A stretch of DNA of 34,141 nt, from NCBI GenBank assembly GCA_945886445.1, contig CAMCZG010000016.1, forward strand, positions 1 to 34,141, given 5' to 3'. The notes under the pieces were generated by a model, which saw nothing but the letters and a program-made list of their open reading frames with translations, was not told where the DNA came from and made no database searches. The DNA is from Bifidobacterium breve. Lineage in GTDB: Bacteria > Actinomycetota > Acidimicrobiia > Acidimicrobiales > Ilumatobacteraceae. Position 1 is the first letter of the stretch, and each line of letters starts with the position of its first letter. Below, one piece after another: positions 25,203 through 32,624 of this stretch. The translations under genes were made by a program, and so were the position numbers.

Positions 25203-26417
25203 ATGAAGCGCGTTGCAGTGATCTCGATGCACACCTCACCCTTGGCTCAGCCAGGGGTTGGCGATGGCGGCGGCATGAATGTTTACGTGCGCGAACTGGT
25301 GTCGGCCCTTGCTCATGCTGGTTTAGATTGCACAACTTACACACGCGCATGGCAAGCAGGTCTTCCTGAAGTGGTCAATGTTGAACCCAATCATCGGGTG
25401 GTGCACATTCCTGCCGGAAATTTTGATGTCCCCAAGAATGAACTGCTTTCGGTTGTCGATGAGTTCACGGAAAATGTGCGTGCGCACATTGTGGCTTCCG
25501 GGGGTGTTGATGTGCTGCATGCCAATTACTGGTTGTCGGGTTTATCGGCGCATCAACTCAAACATGAATTGGATCTTCCTTTAGTTACTACTTTTCACAC
25601 GCTTGCGCGCGTCAAAGCTCAGGGCGGCGATTTTGAATCTGATATTCGCGAGAAAAGTGAATCAGACATCATTGGTTGTGCAGATGCAATTTGTGTCTCT
25701 TGCACGGAAGAAGAACGTCAATTCATCGAGTTGTACGGCAACCCACCCGGAACATTAGAAATTGTTGCGCCAGGTGTAGAGCACGCATTTTTCGCACCGG
25801 GTGAAAAACGTGGCGCGCGACATGCTTTGGGTATTGCGTTCGATGTTCCTGTTTTGCTCTTTGTCGGACGCATTCAACCGCTCAAAGGTCTTGATGTTGC
25901 TGTTCAGGCACTTGCACAGTTGCAGGCAAAAAATGCGCAACTCATTGTCGTGGGTGGTGCCAGTGGCAGCGAAGGAAACGAAGAATTAGAAAAGGTCATG
26001 CAACTCGCTCGCGGTCTTGGCGTACACAACAACATTCGCTTTGTTGAACCACAAGCACACCACATGTTGTCTACGTATTATCGGGCTGCCGACGTAGTGG
26101 TTGTGCCGAGTCGCAGCGAGAGTTTTGGCTTGGTGGCACTTGAAGCCGCAGCATGTGGCATTCCGGTTGTAGCAAGTGCGGTGGGCGGACTTCTCACCAT
26201 CATTGATGATGGAGAAACTGGTTACCTGGTTCCTCGTCGTGACCCCGCATTGTTTGCAGAGCATATTGATGAGCTGTTGGCGCATCCCACTATGGCTCTC
26301 GCGATGGGAGCAAAGGCAGCGGCAAAAGCACGCGATTACACCTGGAGTTTTGCTGCTGCGCGCTTACGTCGCGTTTACGCAGACGTTTCCACACGTGATC
26401 GTGTGGAGTGTCGGTAA
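25203..26417 (+). CDS. mshA: D-inositol-3-phosphate glycosyltransferase MshA
   Basis: MshA transfers N-acetylglucosamine from UDP-GlcNAc to inositol 3-phosphate, the first step of mycothiol synthesis. The 404-residue GT4 enzyme has the MshA-specific N-terminus HTSPLAQPGVGDGGGMNVYV, the two Rossmann domains, VLLFVGRIQPLKG in the middle and the ESFGLVALEAAACG donor site motif. Mycothiol is the low-molecular-weight thiol of Actinomycetota, so the gene marks the phylum. It is followed 6 nt later by the YbjN protein gene, as in mycobacteria. Confidence 0.93.
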   Translation: MKRVAVISMHTSPLAQPGVGDGGGMNVYVRELVSALAHAGLDCTTYTRAWQAGLPEVVNVEPNHRVVHIPAGNFDVPKNELLSVVDEFTENVRAHIVASGGVDVLHANYWLSGLSAHQLKHELDLPLVTTFHTLARVKAQGGDFESDIREKSESDIIGCADAICVSCTEEERQFIELYGNPPGTLEIVAPGVEHAFFAPGEKRGARHALGIAFDVPVLLFVGRIQPLKGLDVAVQALAQLQAKNAQLIVVGGASGSEGNEELEKVMQLARGLGVHNNIRFVEPQAHHMLSTYYRAADVVVVPSRSESFGLVALEAAACGIPVVASAVGGLLTIIDDGETGYLVPRRDPALFAEHIDELLAHPTMALAMGAKAAAKARDYTWSFAAARLRRVYADVSTRDRVECR

Positions 26418-26423
26418 CACCAC

Positions 26424-26885
26424 ATGAGCGAGCTCTTTTCCGAGCCCGATATAGGCGTAATTGCTCGCCACATCGATGAGTGGCTAGCCGCATATCGGCA
26501 AAGTCATGATGCTGTTGTCGATGCGAGGCGAGACCCCGAAGCACCACGACGATGGTTCATCAGAATGCATGGTGAGGAAAAAGAGTTCACCACAATTTGG
26601 CTCACCCTAGGTCAGCGAACATTGCGTTACGAGACCTATGTCATGCCGGCACCTGAAGAAAATGCCGAGCAGTTATACGAACAAGCATTGCGAAGAAATG
26701 CAAAACTCACAGGAGCGCATTTCTCCATTGGCGTAGAGAATGCACTCTTTCTGCGCGGAGAACTGACGCTCACAGTTTTGAGTGAAAATGAAATTGACCG
26801 AGTGATTGGAACTTTGTTTGCTGCAGTCGAAACTCATTTCCCTGTTCTCATCCGAATTGGTTTTGCCTCGCATTTTGCAGAGTAA
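26424..26885 (+). CDS. YbjN-domain protein
   Basis: The 153-residue protein has the YbjN fold pattern (WFIRMHGEEKEFTTIWLTLGQRTLRYETYVMP trimmed: the key stretch is GQRTLRYETYVMPAPEEN, followed by FSIGVENALFLRGEL). YbjN proteins resemble type III secretion chaperones; their role in actinobacteria is unknown. The gene directly follows mshA, an order also found in Mycobacterium (Rv0486-Rv0487), which suggests a functional tie. The start ATG has no clear ribosome site. Its TAA stop is part of the -10 box proposed for proC. Confidence 0.78.
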   Translation: MSELFSEPDIGVIARHIDEWLAAYRQSHDAVVDARRDPEAPRRWFIRMHGEEKEFTTIWLTLGQRTLRYETYVMPAPEENAEQLYEQALRRNAKLTGAHFSIGVENALFLRGELTLTVLSENEIDRVIGTLFAAVETHFPVLIRIGFASHFAE

Positions 26886-26888
26886 CGT
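26883..26888 (+). promoter_or_regulatory. -10 box for proC formed from the ybjN stop codon
   Basis: TAACGT begins with the TAA stop of the YbjN gene and lies 7 nt before the proC GTG at 26896. Confidence 0.5.
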
Positions 26889-26895
26889 CAGTGAT

Positions 26896-27699
26896 GTGGA
26901 ACAAGCATCACTCACCATCCTTGGCGGCGGAAACATGGGAGCTGCGTTGGCTCACGGGCTATTACGTGCAGGTCTCGCCCCAAGCATGCTCACCATTGTT
27001 GAACTGTCGCCAGATCAACGAAAAACTCTGAGTGCAACTTTTCCCGGTGTGCATATAGAAGAGTTCGTACAGAAATGTAGCGCGGCAGTCATTGCCGTGA
27101 AGCCTGCCGATGCCGTGCAAGCAACAACACTTGCGGTACAAGCTGGCGCGCAAACGGTGTTGTCTATTGCCGCAGGTGTTTCTCTTGCCACACTGCAAAA
27201 GGCCGCTGGCGATGGCGTAGCTGTTATTCGCGCCATGCCCAATACACCTTCACTCGTTGGTGAAGGTGCAGCCGGTTTCGCGTTGGGAACGTCGTGCACC
27301 GAAAGTAGCGAGAAGTTTGCCGCAGAAGTTTTAGGCAGTGTAGGAATTGCAGTGCGTGTTCAAGAAGAACAAATTGATGCCATCACTGGGCTCACTGGTT
27401 CGGGGCCGGCGTATCTTTTTTATATTGCAGAGTCGCTCATGGCGGCAGCCGAAGAAATGGGAATTGATGCGGAATTAGCCGACCCGTTAGTGCGGCAATT
27501 GTTGCGCGGTGCTGGGGTGCTTCTTGCGCAAAGCACAGAGTCTCCTGCGCAATTGCGGGAACGAGTCACCTCGCCTGGCGGAACCACTGCGGCAGGTCTT
27601 GCAAGCTTGCGTTCATCGGGTGTGGGTGAGGCCATCGTGGAGGCCGTTCGAGCCGCCACAGAGCGCAGTCGCGAGATGGGTGTTGAGGCAGAGAAGTAA
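26896..27699 (+). CDS. proC: Pyrroline-5-carboxylate reductase
   Basis: ProC catalyses the last step of proline synthesis using NAD(P)H. The 267-residue protein starts with a Rossmann motif (ILGGGNMGAAL), has MPNTPSLVGEG in the centre and the C-terminal ProC signature around LTGSGPAYLFY and VTSPGGTTAAGL. The frame extends upstream, but GTG 26896 gives the usual length and lies 7 nt after the TAACGT box. It is followed by a 261-bp non-coding region. Confidence 0.94.
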   Translation: MEQASLTILGGGNMGAALAHGLLRAGLAPSMLTIVELSPDQRKTLSATFPGVHIEEFVQKCSAAVIAVKPADAVQATTLAVQAGAQTVLSIAAGVSLATLQKAAGDGVAVIRAMPNTPSLVGEGAAGFALGTSCTESSEKFAAEVLGSVGIAVRVQEEQIDAITGLTGSGPAYLFYIAESLMAAAEEMGIDAELADPLVRQLLRGAGVLLAQSTESPAQLRERVTSPGGTTAAGLASLRSSGVGEAIVEAVRAATERSREMGVEAEK

Positions 27700-27805
27700 C
27701 TCGAAACCATCAAAAATGGCAAGAAAGTATCTGATTGCTGATAAAAATGGGAATATTTTTCACAAATTGAGTGACATCTTTCTCATTCAGTCAACTTGTG
27801 CGTAA

Positions 27806-27915
27806 CGTACGAGGAGATCACCGAGTGGCTTGCTGCTCGGGAGTCGCGCCCGCAAGGGCTGCGCCTTAGGGGTCGGTGTCATCGGGGGGTTGACACCGAC
27901 CCCTTCGTTCGTTTT
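27806..27915 (+). ncRNA. Candidate structured RNA ending in a terminator
   Basis: A GC-rich block in AT-rich surroundings could form three consecutive hairpins: CCGAG/CTCGG (27821-27840), GCCC/GGGC around a GCAA tetraloop (27849-27860) and the 13-bp terminator stem at 27869-27903. A TAACGT at 27803-27808 could be a -10 box. It does not fit a tRNA: there is no T-loop or acceptor stem. It may equally be only the untranslated end of the proC transcript. No known RNA family was recognised. Confidence 0.3.
27869..27915 (+). terminator. Rho-independent terminator after proC
   Basis: A perfect 13-bp stem (GGGGTCGGTGTCA, 27869-27881, pairing with 27891-27903) with a 9-nt loop is followed by a U-rich tail (TTCGTTCGTTTTC). 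It is the clearest intrinsic terminator in the window and separates the proC transcript from the SAM hydrolase gene. Confidence 0.85.
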
Positions 27916-27960
27916 CTCAGAGTTTCCAGTTGTGCACATTTCAGATAGGAAAGAGATGTG

Positions 27961-28827
27961 ATGCCTTACGACCACATTTCTCTTCTCACCGATTACGGAA
28001 CTGCCGACGAGTTTGTCGGAGTAATGAAAGCAGTCATTGCTGACCTTGCCCCGCATGCACGCATTACCGATCTTGCACATCATGTTCCCGCATACGACGT
28101 GCGCGCAGGTTCTTTAATGTTGGCTCGTTGTATCCAATATGTGCCGCGCGGAATTGTCATTGGAGTTGTTGACCCAGGTGTTGGTACGCAACGTAAAGCC
28201 ATTGCATTGGAAATTGCTGGTGGCGAAGGAATTCTTATTGGCCCCGACAATGGTTTGTTGGCGCCCGCTGCGGGAATGGTGGGTGGAGTCGAGCGAGCCG
28301 TTGTGTTGAACAATGTCGCGCTGCACCTTCCTGCGCCCGGAGCAACATTTGCGGGGCGAGACATTTTTGCTCCAGTAGCTGCGCATTTATGCAGCGGAGT
28401 TCCCTTCGACGAACTAGGTGATGCAATTGATGCCGATCTCCTCATGCCTGGTCTTGTGACACTTCCACAAATTGGCGACACAGAAATTATTTCTGAAGTG
28501 ACATGGGTTGATCATTTCGGCAATTGTCAACTCAATGTGGGCCGTGAAGATGTTGCAACTCTTTTGTCAGGCGGGTCGCTGTTGCTTTCCCTCGTGGTTG
28601 ATGGTGTTGCTCGTTCGGCAACTATTACTACTGCATTTGCATTAATTCCTAGTGGTGGAATTGGTCTCGTCATTGATTCGTATGGAATGTTGGCCATTGC
28701 AAAAGATCAAGACTCTGCAGCACGTGATGTAGGAGTAGGAGTAGGAGACCAAGTGATTCTTCGAGCAGGAGAAGCGAGTCAAGTGTCTACTGCAGTGCAC
28801 ATTGGTAAAAAAAGTGCATCGGAATAG
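27961..28827 (+). CDS. SAM hydrolase (SAM hydroxide adenosyltransferase, DUF62)
   Basis: The 288-residue protein belongs to the fluorinase/chlorinase superfamily. It shows LLTDYGTADEFVGVMK, VVDPGVG, GPDNG and WVDHFGNCQLNV. Most bacterial members split SAM to adenosine and methionine with an activated water, rather than halogenating. The start is ATG 27961, preceded by AGGAAAGAG as ribosome site; GTG 27958 is directly adjacent. It follows the proC terminator and stands alone, apart from the small membrane gene 27 nt downstream. Confidence 0.88.
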   Translation: MPYDHISLLTDYGTADEFVGVMKAVIADLAPHARITDLAHHVPAYDVRAGSLMLARCIQYVPRGIVIGVVDPGVGTQRKAIALEIAGGEGILIGPDNGLLAPAAGMVGGVERAVVLNNVALHLPAPGATFAGRDIFAPVAAHLCSGVPFDELGDAIDADLLMPGLVTLPQIGDTEIISEVTWVDHFGNCQLNVGREDVATLLSGGSLLLSLVVDGVARSATITTAFALIPSGGIGLVIDSYGMLAIAKDQDSAARDVGVGVGDQVILRAGEASQVSTAVHIGKKSASE

Positions 28828-28842
28828 CGACACGAGTTCCGC

Positions 28843-28848
28843 TAGGTT
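28843..28848 (+). promoter_or_regulatory. -10 box for 28-residue membrane peptide
   Basis: TAGGTT lies 6 nt before the ATG at 28855, right after the SAM hydrolase stop. It fits the leaderless pattern and is the main support for the tiny gene. Confidence 0.45.
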
Positions 28849-28854
28849 ATTGCT

Positions 28855-28941
28855 ATGAGGCCCGCTACTACTTTGGTTGTCGGACTCCTTCTCGGAGTCA
28901 TTCTTGTTGTAGGGATTGTGCAACTGTTGATGTTGCGATAA
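28855..28941 (+). CDS. Putative 28-residue membrane peptide
   Basis: This tiny frame encodes a single hydrophobic helix (residues 5-26) with Arg at both ends (begins MRPATTLVVG, ends LLMLR). A TAGGTT box is 6 nt before the ATG. Its last 44 bp overlap the 3' end of the convergent membrane-protein gene. I do not recognise the family, and its length allows a chance ORF, but promoter position and amino-acid content are what a small membrane protein would show. Confidence 0.45.
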   Translation: MRPATTLVVGLLLGVILVVGIVQLLMLR

Positions 28942-29674
28942 GCAAACGCAACCGCTCTTTGCGCACAGCAACAGCGTTAGATGCCACAATGAATCCCGCA
29001 AATAAAACAGAAACACCCACAAGAAGCGTGATGGCAAATGCGCGGTCTTTGCCAAGTCGACCCGCAATGGTTCCACTAGCTGACAACACAATTGCACCGA
29101 GGGCAATGAGTAAGTTGCCAGCCGCAAGTTGTTTGGGGTGAATTGCAGCGTGTCGAGCCGACGTAGTGGCAGCAGGTACACGATGTTGCATAATGCGCAG
29201 CGCCGACCACAAGGCGCCCACAATAATGACGAGCGCAGGAATTGCTGAACCGAGTGCAGCAAAGAGTCGCGGACCAATACCAAACAATTCTTTTGCGGTG
29301 GGAAAGACGTCCGGGTCTACTGCGCGTTTCGTTGGTGCGGTCAAGACCACGCCAACTGCAACGCCCGACAGTAAAACGAGAACAGTGCGAATGGCGTTGC
29401 CAATACGTTGTCCGAACAGGAGATAGACCGTGCCGAGGCCAAGCCAAGGGACATTGAGGATGGCACCGGTGAGAAAAAAGACCCGAAAGCTGTTTGCGCT
29501 CCAACCACGACTTTCGGCCCACCACAGCGAACCGGCGCCGAGCGCAAACAAAGCCATTGCGATGGTCCACGCCAGGTCGTGTGCTGCGCGACGGCGTAAC
29601 CAACGGTCATAGGTGAGCAGGCAAAAAGCAAGGGAAATGAGGCCAGCACTTGCGGCGAGGGCACTGTTTTCCAT
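28898..29674 (-). CDS. Polytopic membrane protein of unknown function
   Basis: The 258-residue protein has about seven hydrophobic helices, with short basic loops (RWLRRRAAHD after helix 1, RKERLR near the C-terminus). I do not recognise a catalytic or transport motif. The ATG at 29674 is 6 nt after a minus-strand TAACCT box. The gene is divergent from rex, and the Rex-like operator lies in the shared 71-bp gap, so redox control is possible. Its 3' end overlaps the small convergent frame. Confidence 0.75.
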   Translation of the reverse strand: MENSALAASAGLISLAFCLLTYDRWLRRRAAHDLAWTIAMALFALGAGSLWWAESRGWSANSFRVFFLTGAILNVPWLGLGTVYLLFGQRIGNAIRTVLVLLSGVAVGVVLTAPTKRAVDPDVFPTAKELFGIGPRLFAALGSAIPALVIIVGALWSALRIMQHRVPAATTSARHAAIHPKQLAAGNLLIALGAIVLSASGTIAGRLGKDRAFAITLLVGVSVLFAGFIVASNAVAVRKERLRLLIATSTVAQSLQQE

Positions 29675-29680
29675 CGCCTC

Positions 29681-29686
29681 AGGTTA
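29681..29686 (-). promoter_or_regulatory. -10 box for membrane-protein gene
   Basis: Minus-strand TAACCT, 6 nt before ATG 29674. It faces away from the rex promoter in the same intergenic region. Confidence 0.5.
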
Positions 29687-29710
29687 GAGGAAAGGAAAGG
29701 TCGACAGACT

Positions 29711-29728
29711 TTGTGAAAACCTGCACGA
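29711..29728. promoter_or_regulatory. Rex operator-like site
   Basis: TTGTGAAAACCTGCACGA matches the Gram-positive Rex operator TTGTGAA-N4-TTCACAA at 12 of 14 defined positions (16 of 18 counting the free centre); the mismatches are both in the right half-site. It covers the rex -35 box, so Rex bound here would block its own promoter and release it when NADH rises. Streptomyces rex-hemACD is controlled in this way. Confidence 0.65.
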
Positions 29729-29739
29729 GCGCCTAGCCT
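29711..29739 (+). promoter_or_regulatory. rex promoter
   Basis: TTGTGA (29711-29716) and TAGCCT (29734-29739) are separated by 17 bp, the best -35/-10 pair seen in the window. The -10 box is 6 nt before the rex GTG at 29746, so the transcript should be leaderless. Confidence 0.65.
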
Positions 29740-29745
29740 GAACGT

Positions 29746-30438
29746 GTGCCCAATTCCCCACGTCGCAAAATCCCAGAAGCAGCACTCATTCGCCTGCCGA
29801 TGTACCTGCGTTTATTGGGTGAAGTAACTGCCCAAGGGGTTACTCACATCTCGAGTGACCAACTGGCTGAACTTGCTGCCGTCAATGCGGCAAAGGTACG
29901 CAAAGACTTGTCGTATCTCGGCAGCTATGGAGTACGAGGCGTTGGCTATGAGGTTGCTTTTCTCGCCTATCAAATTCAGCGCGAGTTGGGTGTCAACCAT
30001 GAATGGCCCATTGTCATTGTGGGTGCTGGAAACTTAGGTCAGGCCTTAGCCAACTACGGAGGCTTTGTTGAGCGTGGTTTTGGCTTGGTGGGCGTGTTCG
30101 ACACTGACCCCAGCAAAATCGGCACTCAGGTGGGCGGTATTTGTGTACAGCACCTCGATGAACTCTCAGAAGTGGTGCAAACACGCGGTGTGAGCATTGG
30201 GGTGCTCGCTACGCCTGCAGCCACAGCCCAAGAGGCGGTGAATCGCCTGGTGCGGGCCGGAGTTGGTTCTATCCTCAATTTCGTGCCCATTGTTTTGTCA
30301 GTTCCGCGAGGGGTACATATTAGTAAGGTCGATTTAGCCGGGGAATTACAGATTTTGAGCTACTACGAGCAACAAAAAGTGAATTCTTTAAGTCACATCC
30401 AGGGGACGACTACCTCCTCACGTGCTGTGAGCGCATAG
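29746..30438 (+). CDS. rex: Redox-sensing transcriptional repressor Rex
   Basis: Rex senses the NADH/NAD+ ratio and represses respiratory and related genes until NADH releases it. The 230-residue protein has an N-terminal winged helix (about 1-80, with KVRKDLSYLGSYGVRGVGY for DNA binding) and a Rossmann domain with VGAGNLG (residues 92-98). The C-terminal helix ends QILSYYEQQ. It is the first gene of rex-hemA-hemC-hemD-hemB, an arrangement known in Streptomyces. The start is GTG 29746, 6 nt after TAGCCT. Confidence 0.94.
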   Translation: MPNSPRRKIPEAALIRLPMYLRLLGEVTAQGVTHISSDQLAELAAVNAAKVRKDLSYLGSYGVRGVGYEVAFLAYQIQRELGVNHEWPIVIVGAGNLGQALANYGGFVERGFGLVGVFDTDPSKIGTQVGGICVQHLDELSEVVQTRGVSIGVLATPAATAQEAVNRLVRAGVGSILNFVPIVLSVPRGVHISKVDLAGELQILSYYEQQKVNSLSHIQGTTTSSRAVSA

Positions 30439-30441
30439 CGT
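30436..30441 (+). promoter_or_regulatory. -10 box for hemA formed from the rex stop codon
   Basis: TAGCGT starts with the TAG stop of rex and lies 9 nt before the hemA ATG at 30451. It could add a Rex-independent transcript for hemA. Confidence 0.45.
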
Positions 30442-30450
30442 AGGCACTGT

Positions 30451-31713
30451 ATGTCTGTTGTTGTCATTGGTGTGAACCATCGCACGAGCCCTTTGCAGGT
30501 GCTGGAAAAGGTAGCGATCAACCCCGCAGATATGGCGAAGGCTTTGCATTCTTTGTCGTCACGTAACAACATTCGTGAAGCGGTTGTGCTGTCAACGTGT
30601 AACCGCACCGAGGTGTACGCAGTAACTGAAAAGTTTCATGCCGCCTACGCCGACATCAGCGACTTTTTTTGTGAACTAGGTGGGCTCGTTCCCGATGAAT
30701 TAAATAACCACCTCTATAGCCAACACGACGATGCAGCCGTTACGCATCTCTTTGAAGTGGCATGTGGACTCGATTCAGCAGTCATTGGCGAGCATGAAAT
30801 TCTCGGACAAGTACGCGATGCATGGACCAATGCACAAAGTGAAGGTGCTTCGCGCTCTACTTTAAATCTGCTTTTCCGTCATGCACTTGAAACCGGAAAA
30901 CGAGCACGCACCGAAACTGCTATTTCTCGTTCAACAACGTCAATATCATTTGCAGCAGTGGAAATGGCGCGTGAGCTCCTCGGCACTTTGGCAAATAAAA
31001 AAGTACTCATCGTTGGTGCTGGAGAAATGGGCGAAGGCGTAGCAACTGCTATTGCGGCAAACCCCACAACAGAAATTACGGTAGTGAATCGCACGGCTGC
31101 GCGCAGTGAGGAACTCGCAAATCGTTTAGGTGCATCTACTTTGCCACTAGAGAGTCTCGATGCAGCACTGCACCAAGTCGACGTTCTCGTTACATGTACT
31201 GGTTCGGGAAACTTCATTCTCGATTATGAAAAAGCGCAACAGGTAATGAGCGCACGTTTTGGCAAAAAACTTCTTGTGATCGATATTGCAGTTCCCCGTG
31301 ATGTGGAAGCAAATGTGGGGCATCTCGAAAACATTGAATTACGGAACCTTGACGACCTTCGTGATTGGGCGCGTAAAGGCGTAGAACAGCGTGAAGGTGA
31401 AGTATCAAAAGTGCGCGTCATTATTTCAGAAGAGTTAGAGCGATACACCATCGACTCAACGGCGCGACAAGCCGCACCGCTCATTGCTGCGTTGCATGAG
31501 ACTGCGGAAGAAATTCGTACCGCTGAAATAGAACGGTATGCAAAACGACTCGCCGCATTAACAGATGAACAGCGCGAAGCCGTTGAAGCACTCACCAAGG
31601 GAATCACAGCAAAAATCATGCATCAACCTGCTGTGCGGTTAAAAGAAGGCGCAGGAACTCCTCAAGGTGAGCGCCTAGCCGATGCCGTGCGCGACCTCTT
31701 TCATCTTCACTGA
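30451..31713 (+). CDS. hemA: Glutamyl-tRNA reductase
   Basis: HemA reduces Glu-tRNA to glutamate-1-semialdehyde, the first committed step of C5-pathway tetrapyrrole synthesis. The 420 residues have the catalytic Cys50 in LSTCNRTEVY, GEHEILGQVR, the NADPH-binding VLIVGAGEMGEG and a C-terminal helical dimerisation domain ending around DLFHL. Length is normal. It lies 12 nt after rex, and the downstream hem genes are close behind, so a single operon is likely. Confidence 0.96.
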   Translation: MSVVVIGVNHRTSPLQVLEKVAINPADMAKALHSLSSRNNIREAVVLSTCNRTEVYAVTEKFHAAYADISDFFCELGGLVPDELNNHLYSQHDDAAVTHLFEVACGLDSAVIGEHEILGQVRDAWTNAQSEGASRSTLNLLFRHALETGKRARTETAISRSTTSISFAAVEMARELLGTLANKKVLIVGAGEMGEGVATAIAANPTTEITVVNRTAARSEELANRLGASTLPLESLDAALHQVDVLVTCTGSGNFILDYEKAQQVMSARFGKKLLVIDIAVPRDVEANVGHLENIELRNLDDLRDWARKGVEQREGEVSKVRVIISEELERYTIDSTARQAAPLIAALHETAEEIRTAEIERYAKRLAALTDEQREAVEALTKGITAKIMHQPAVRLKEGAGTPQGERLADAVRDLFHLH

Positions 31714-31729
31714 TGAACATGAGCAACCA

Positions 31730-32620
31730 GTGACACAAAAGATTCTTCGTATCGCCACTCGGCCAAGCCCACAGGCTCGCACGCAAGCACAATTTGTTGC
31801 CGATTCAATAACACGTGAGAACCCAGAAGTTGAGTGCAAATTAGTTTTTGTTGAAAGCACGGGCGACCAGCGCGCCGATGTTCCACTGCACCAGATGGCG
31901 GGCCAAGGTATTTTTGTGAAAGAAGTACAGCAGGCAGTGCTCGATGGGCGTGCCGATATTGCAGTGCACTCGGCAAAAGACCTTCCCACTATTACTGAAT
32001 ACGGTTTAGAGGTTGGAGCTTGGTGCGCGCGACGCGATGCGCGCGACGCTCTCATTGGGAATACTCTTCAAGAACTGGAGATAGGGGCAACTATTGCTAC
32101 AGGTTCGGTTCGACGACGTGCGCAATTGCGGGTAATGCGCCCCGATCTTCAATTTGTTGAATTGCGCGGCAACATTGGTACGCGACTAGAAAAAGTGCCC
32201 GTTGGTGGCTCAGTAGTCATGGCGGTTGCGGCTCTTCAGGTGTTGGGGCTCACAGAAAAAATTGCTGAAGTTCTTGATCCGGAGTTTTTTGTGCCAATGG
32301 TGGGTCAAGGCTGTGTTGCTGTTGAACATCGATTCGGTGACTTAGAAACGCAACAACTTGTTCAGTCAATTGATCACATGGCCACACGACATGCTGTGGA
32401 AATTGAACGTGCCTTTTTAAGAGTTTTGGGCAGTGGCTGTTCGCTTCCCGTCGGTGCGTTTGTAAATGACCAAAATATTCTTACTACCTTTTTAGCCACA
32501 GATGACACTGCACAAGCCCGTTCAATCTCCATGCAAGCCGATGTTTCAGATGAAGAAAATGGAACGCTCATTGCTGCTCAACTAGCACGAACTTCACGCG
32601 ATCAAATTGGAAGGCGTTAG
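31730..32620 (+). CDS. hemC: Hydroxymethylbilane synthase (porphobilinogen deaminase)
   Basis: HemC joins four porphobilinogen molecules. The 296-residue protein has the catalytic Asp84 in VHSAKDLP, the RRRAQL and LRGNIGTRL loops and the cofactor-binding Cys237 in GSGCSLPVG. The third domain is a little shorter than usual. The frame extends into hemA, but GTG 31730 gives the normal start (QKILRIATRPSPQA). No clear ribosome site or -10 box is seen, so it depends on upstream transcription. Confidence 0.94.
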   Translation: MTQKILRIATRPSPQARTQAQFVADSITRENPEVECKLVFVESTGDQRADVPLHQMAGQGIFVKEVQQAVLDGRADIAVHSAKDLPTITEYGLEVGAWCARRDARDALIGNTLQELEIGATIATGSVRRRAQLRVMRPDLQFVELRGNIGTRLEKVPVGGSVVMAVAALQVLGLTEKIAEVLDPEFFVPMVGQGCVAVEHRFGDLETQQLVQSIDHMATRHAVEIERAFLRVLGSGCSLPVGAFVNDQNILTTFLATDDTAQARSISMQADVSDEENGTLIAAQLARTSRDQIGRR

Positions 32621-32624
32621 AAGG

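Noticed and set aside
27716-27805. 29-residue ORF starting MARKYLIADKNG after proC
   Set aside because: No ribosome site or -10 box at the right distance, no recognised family and a truncated appearance. A second frame just after it (YEEITEWLAAR) is not in phase and lacks a good start.
27811-27903. Possible selenocysteine tRNA (GC-rich, long arm-like hairpin, in a genome with selAB)
   Set aside because: No anticodon UCA in a 7-nt loop, no T-loop consensus and no 8-bp acceptor pairing. The long hairpin is better explained as a terminator.
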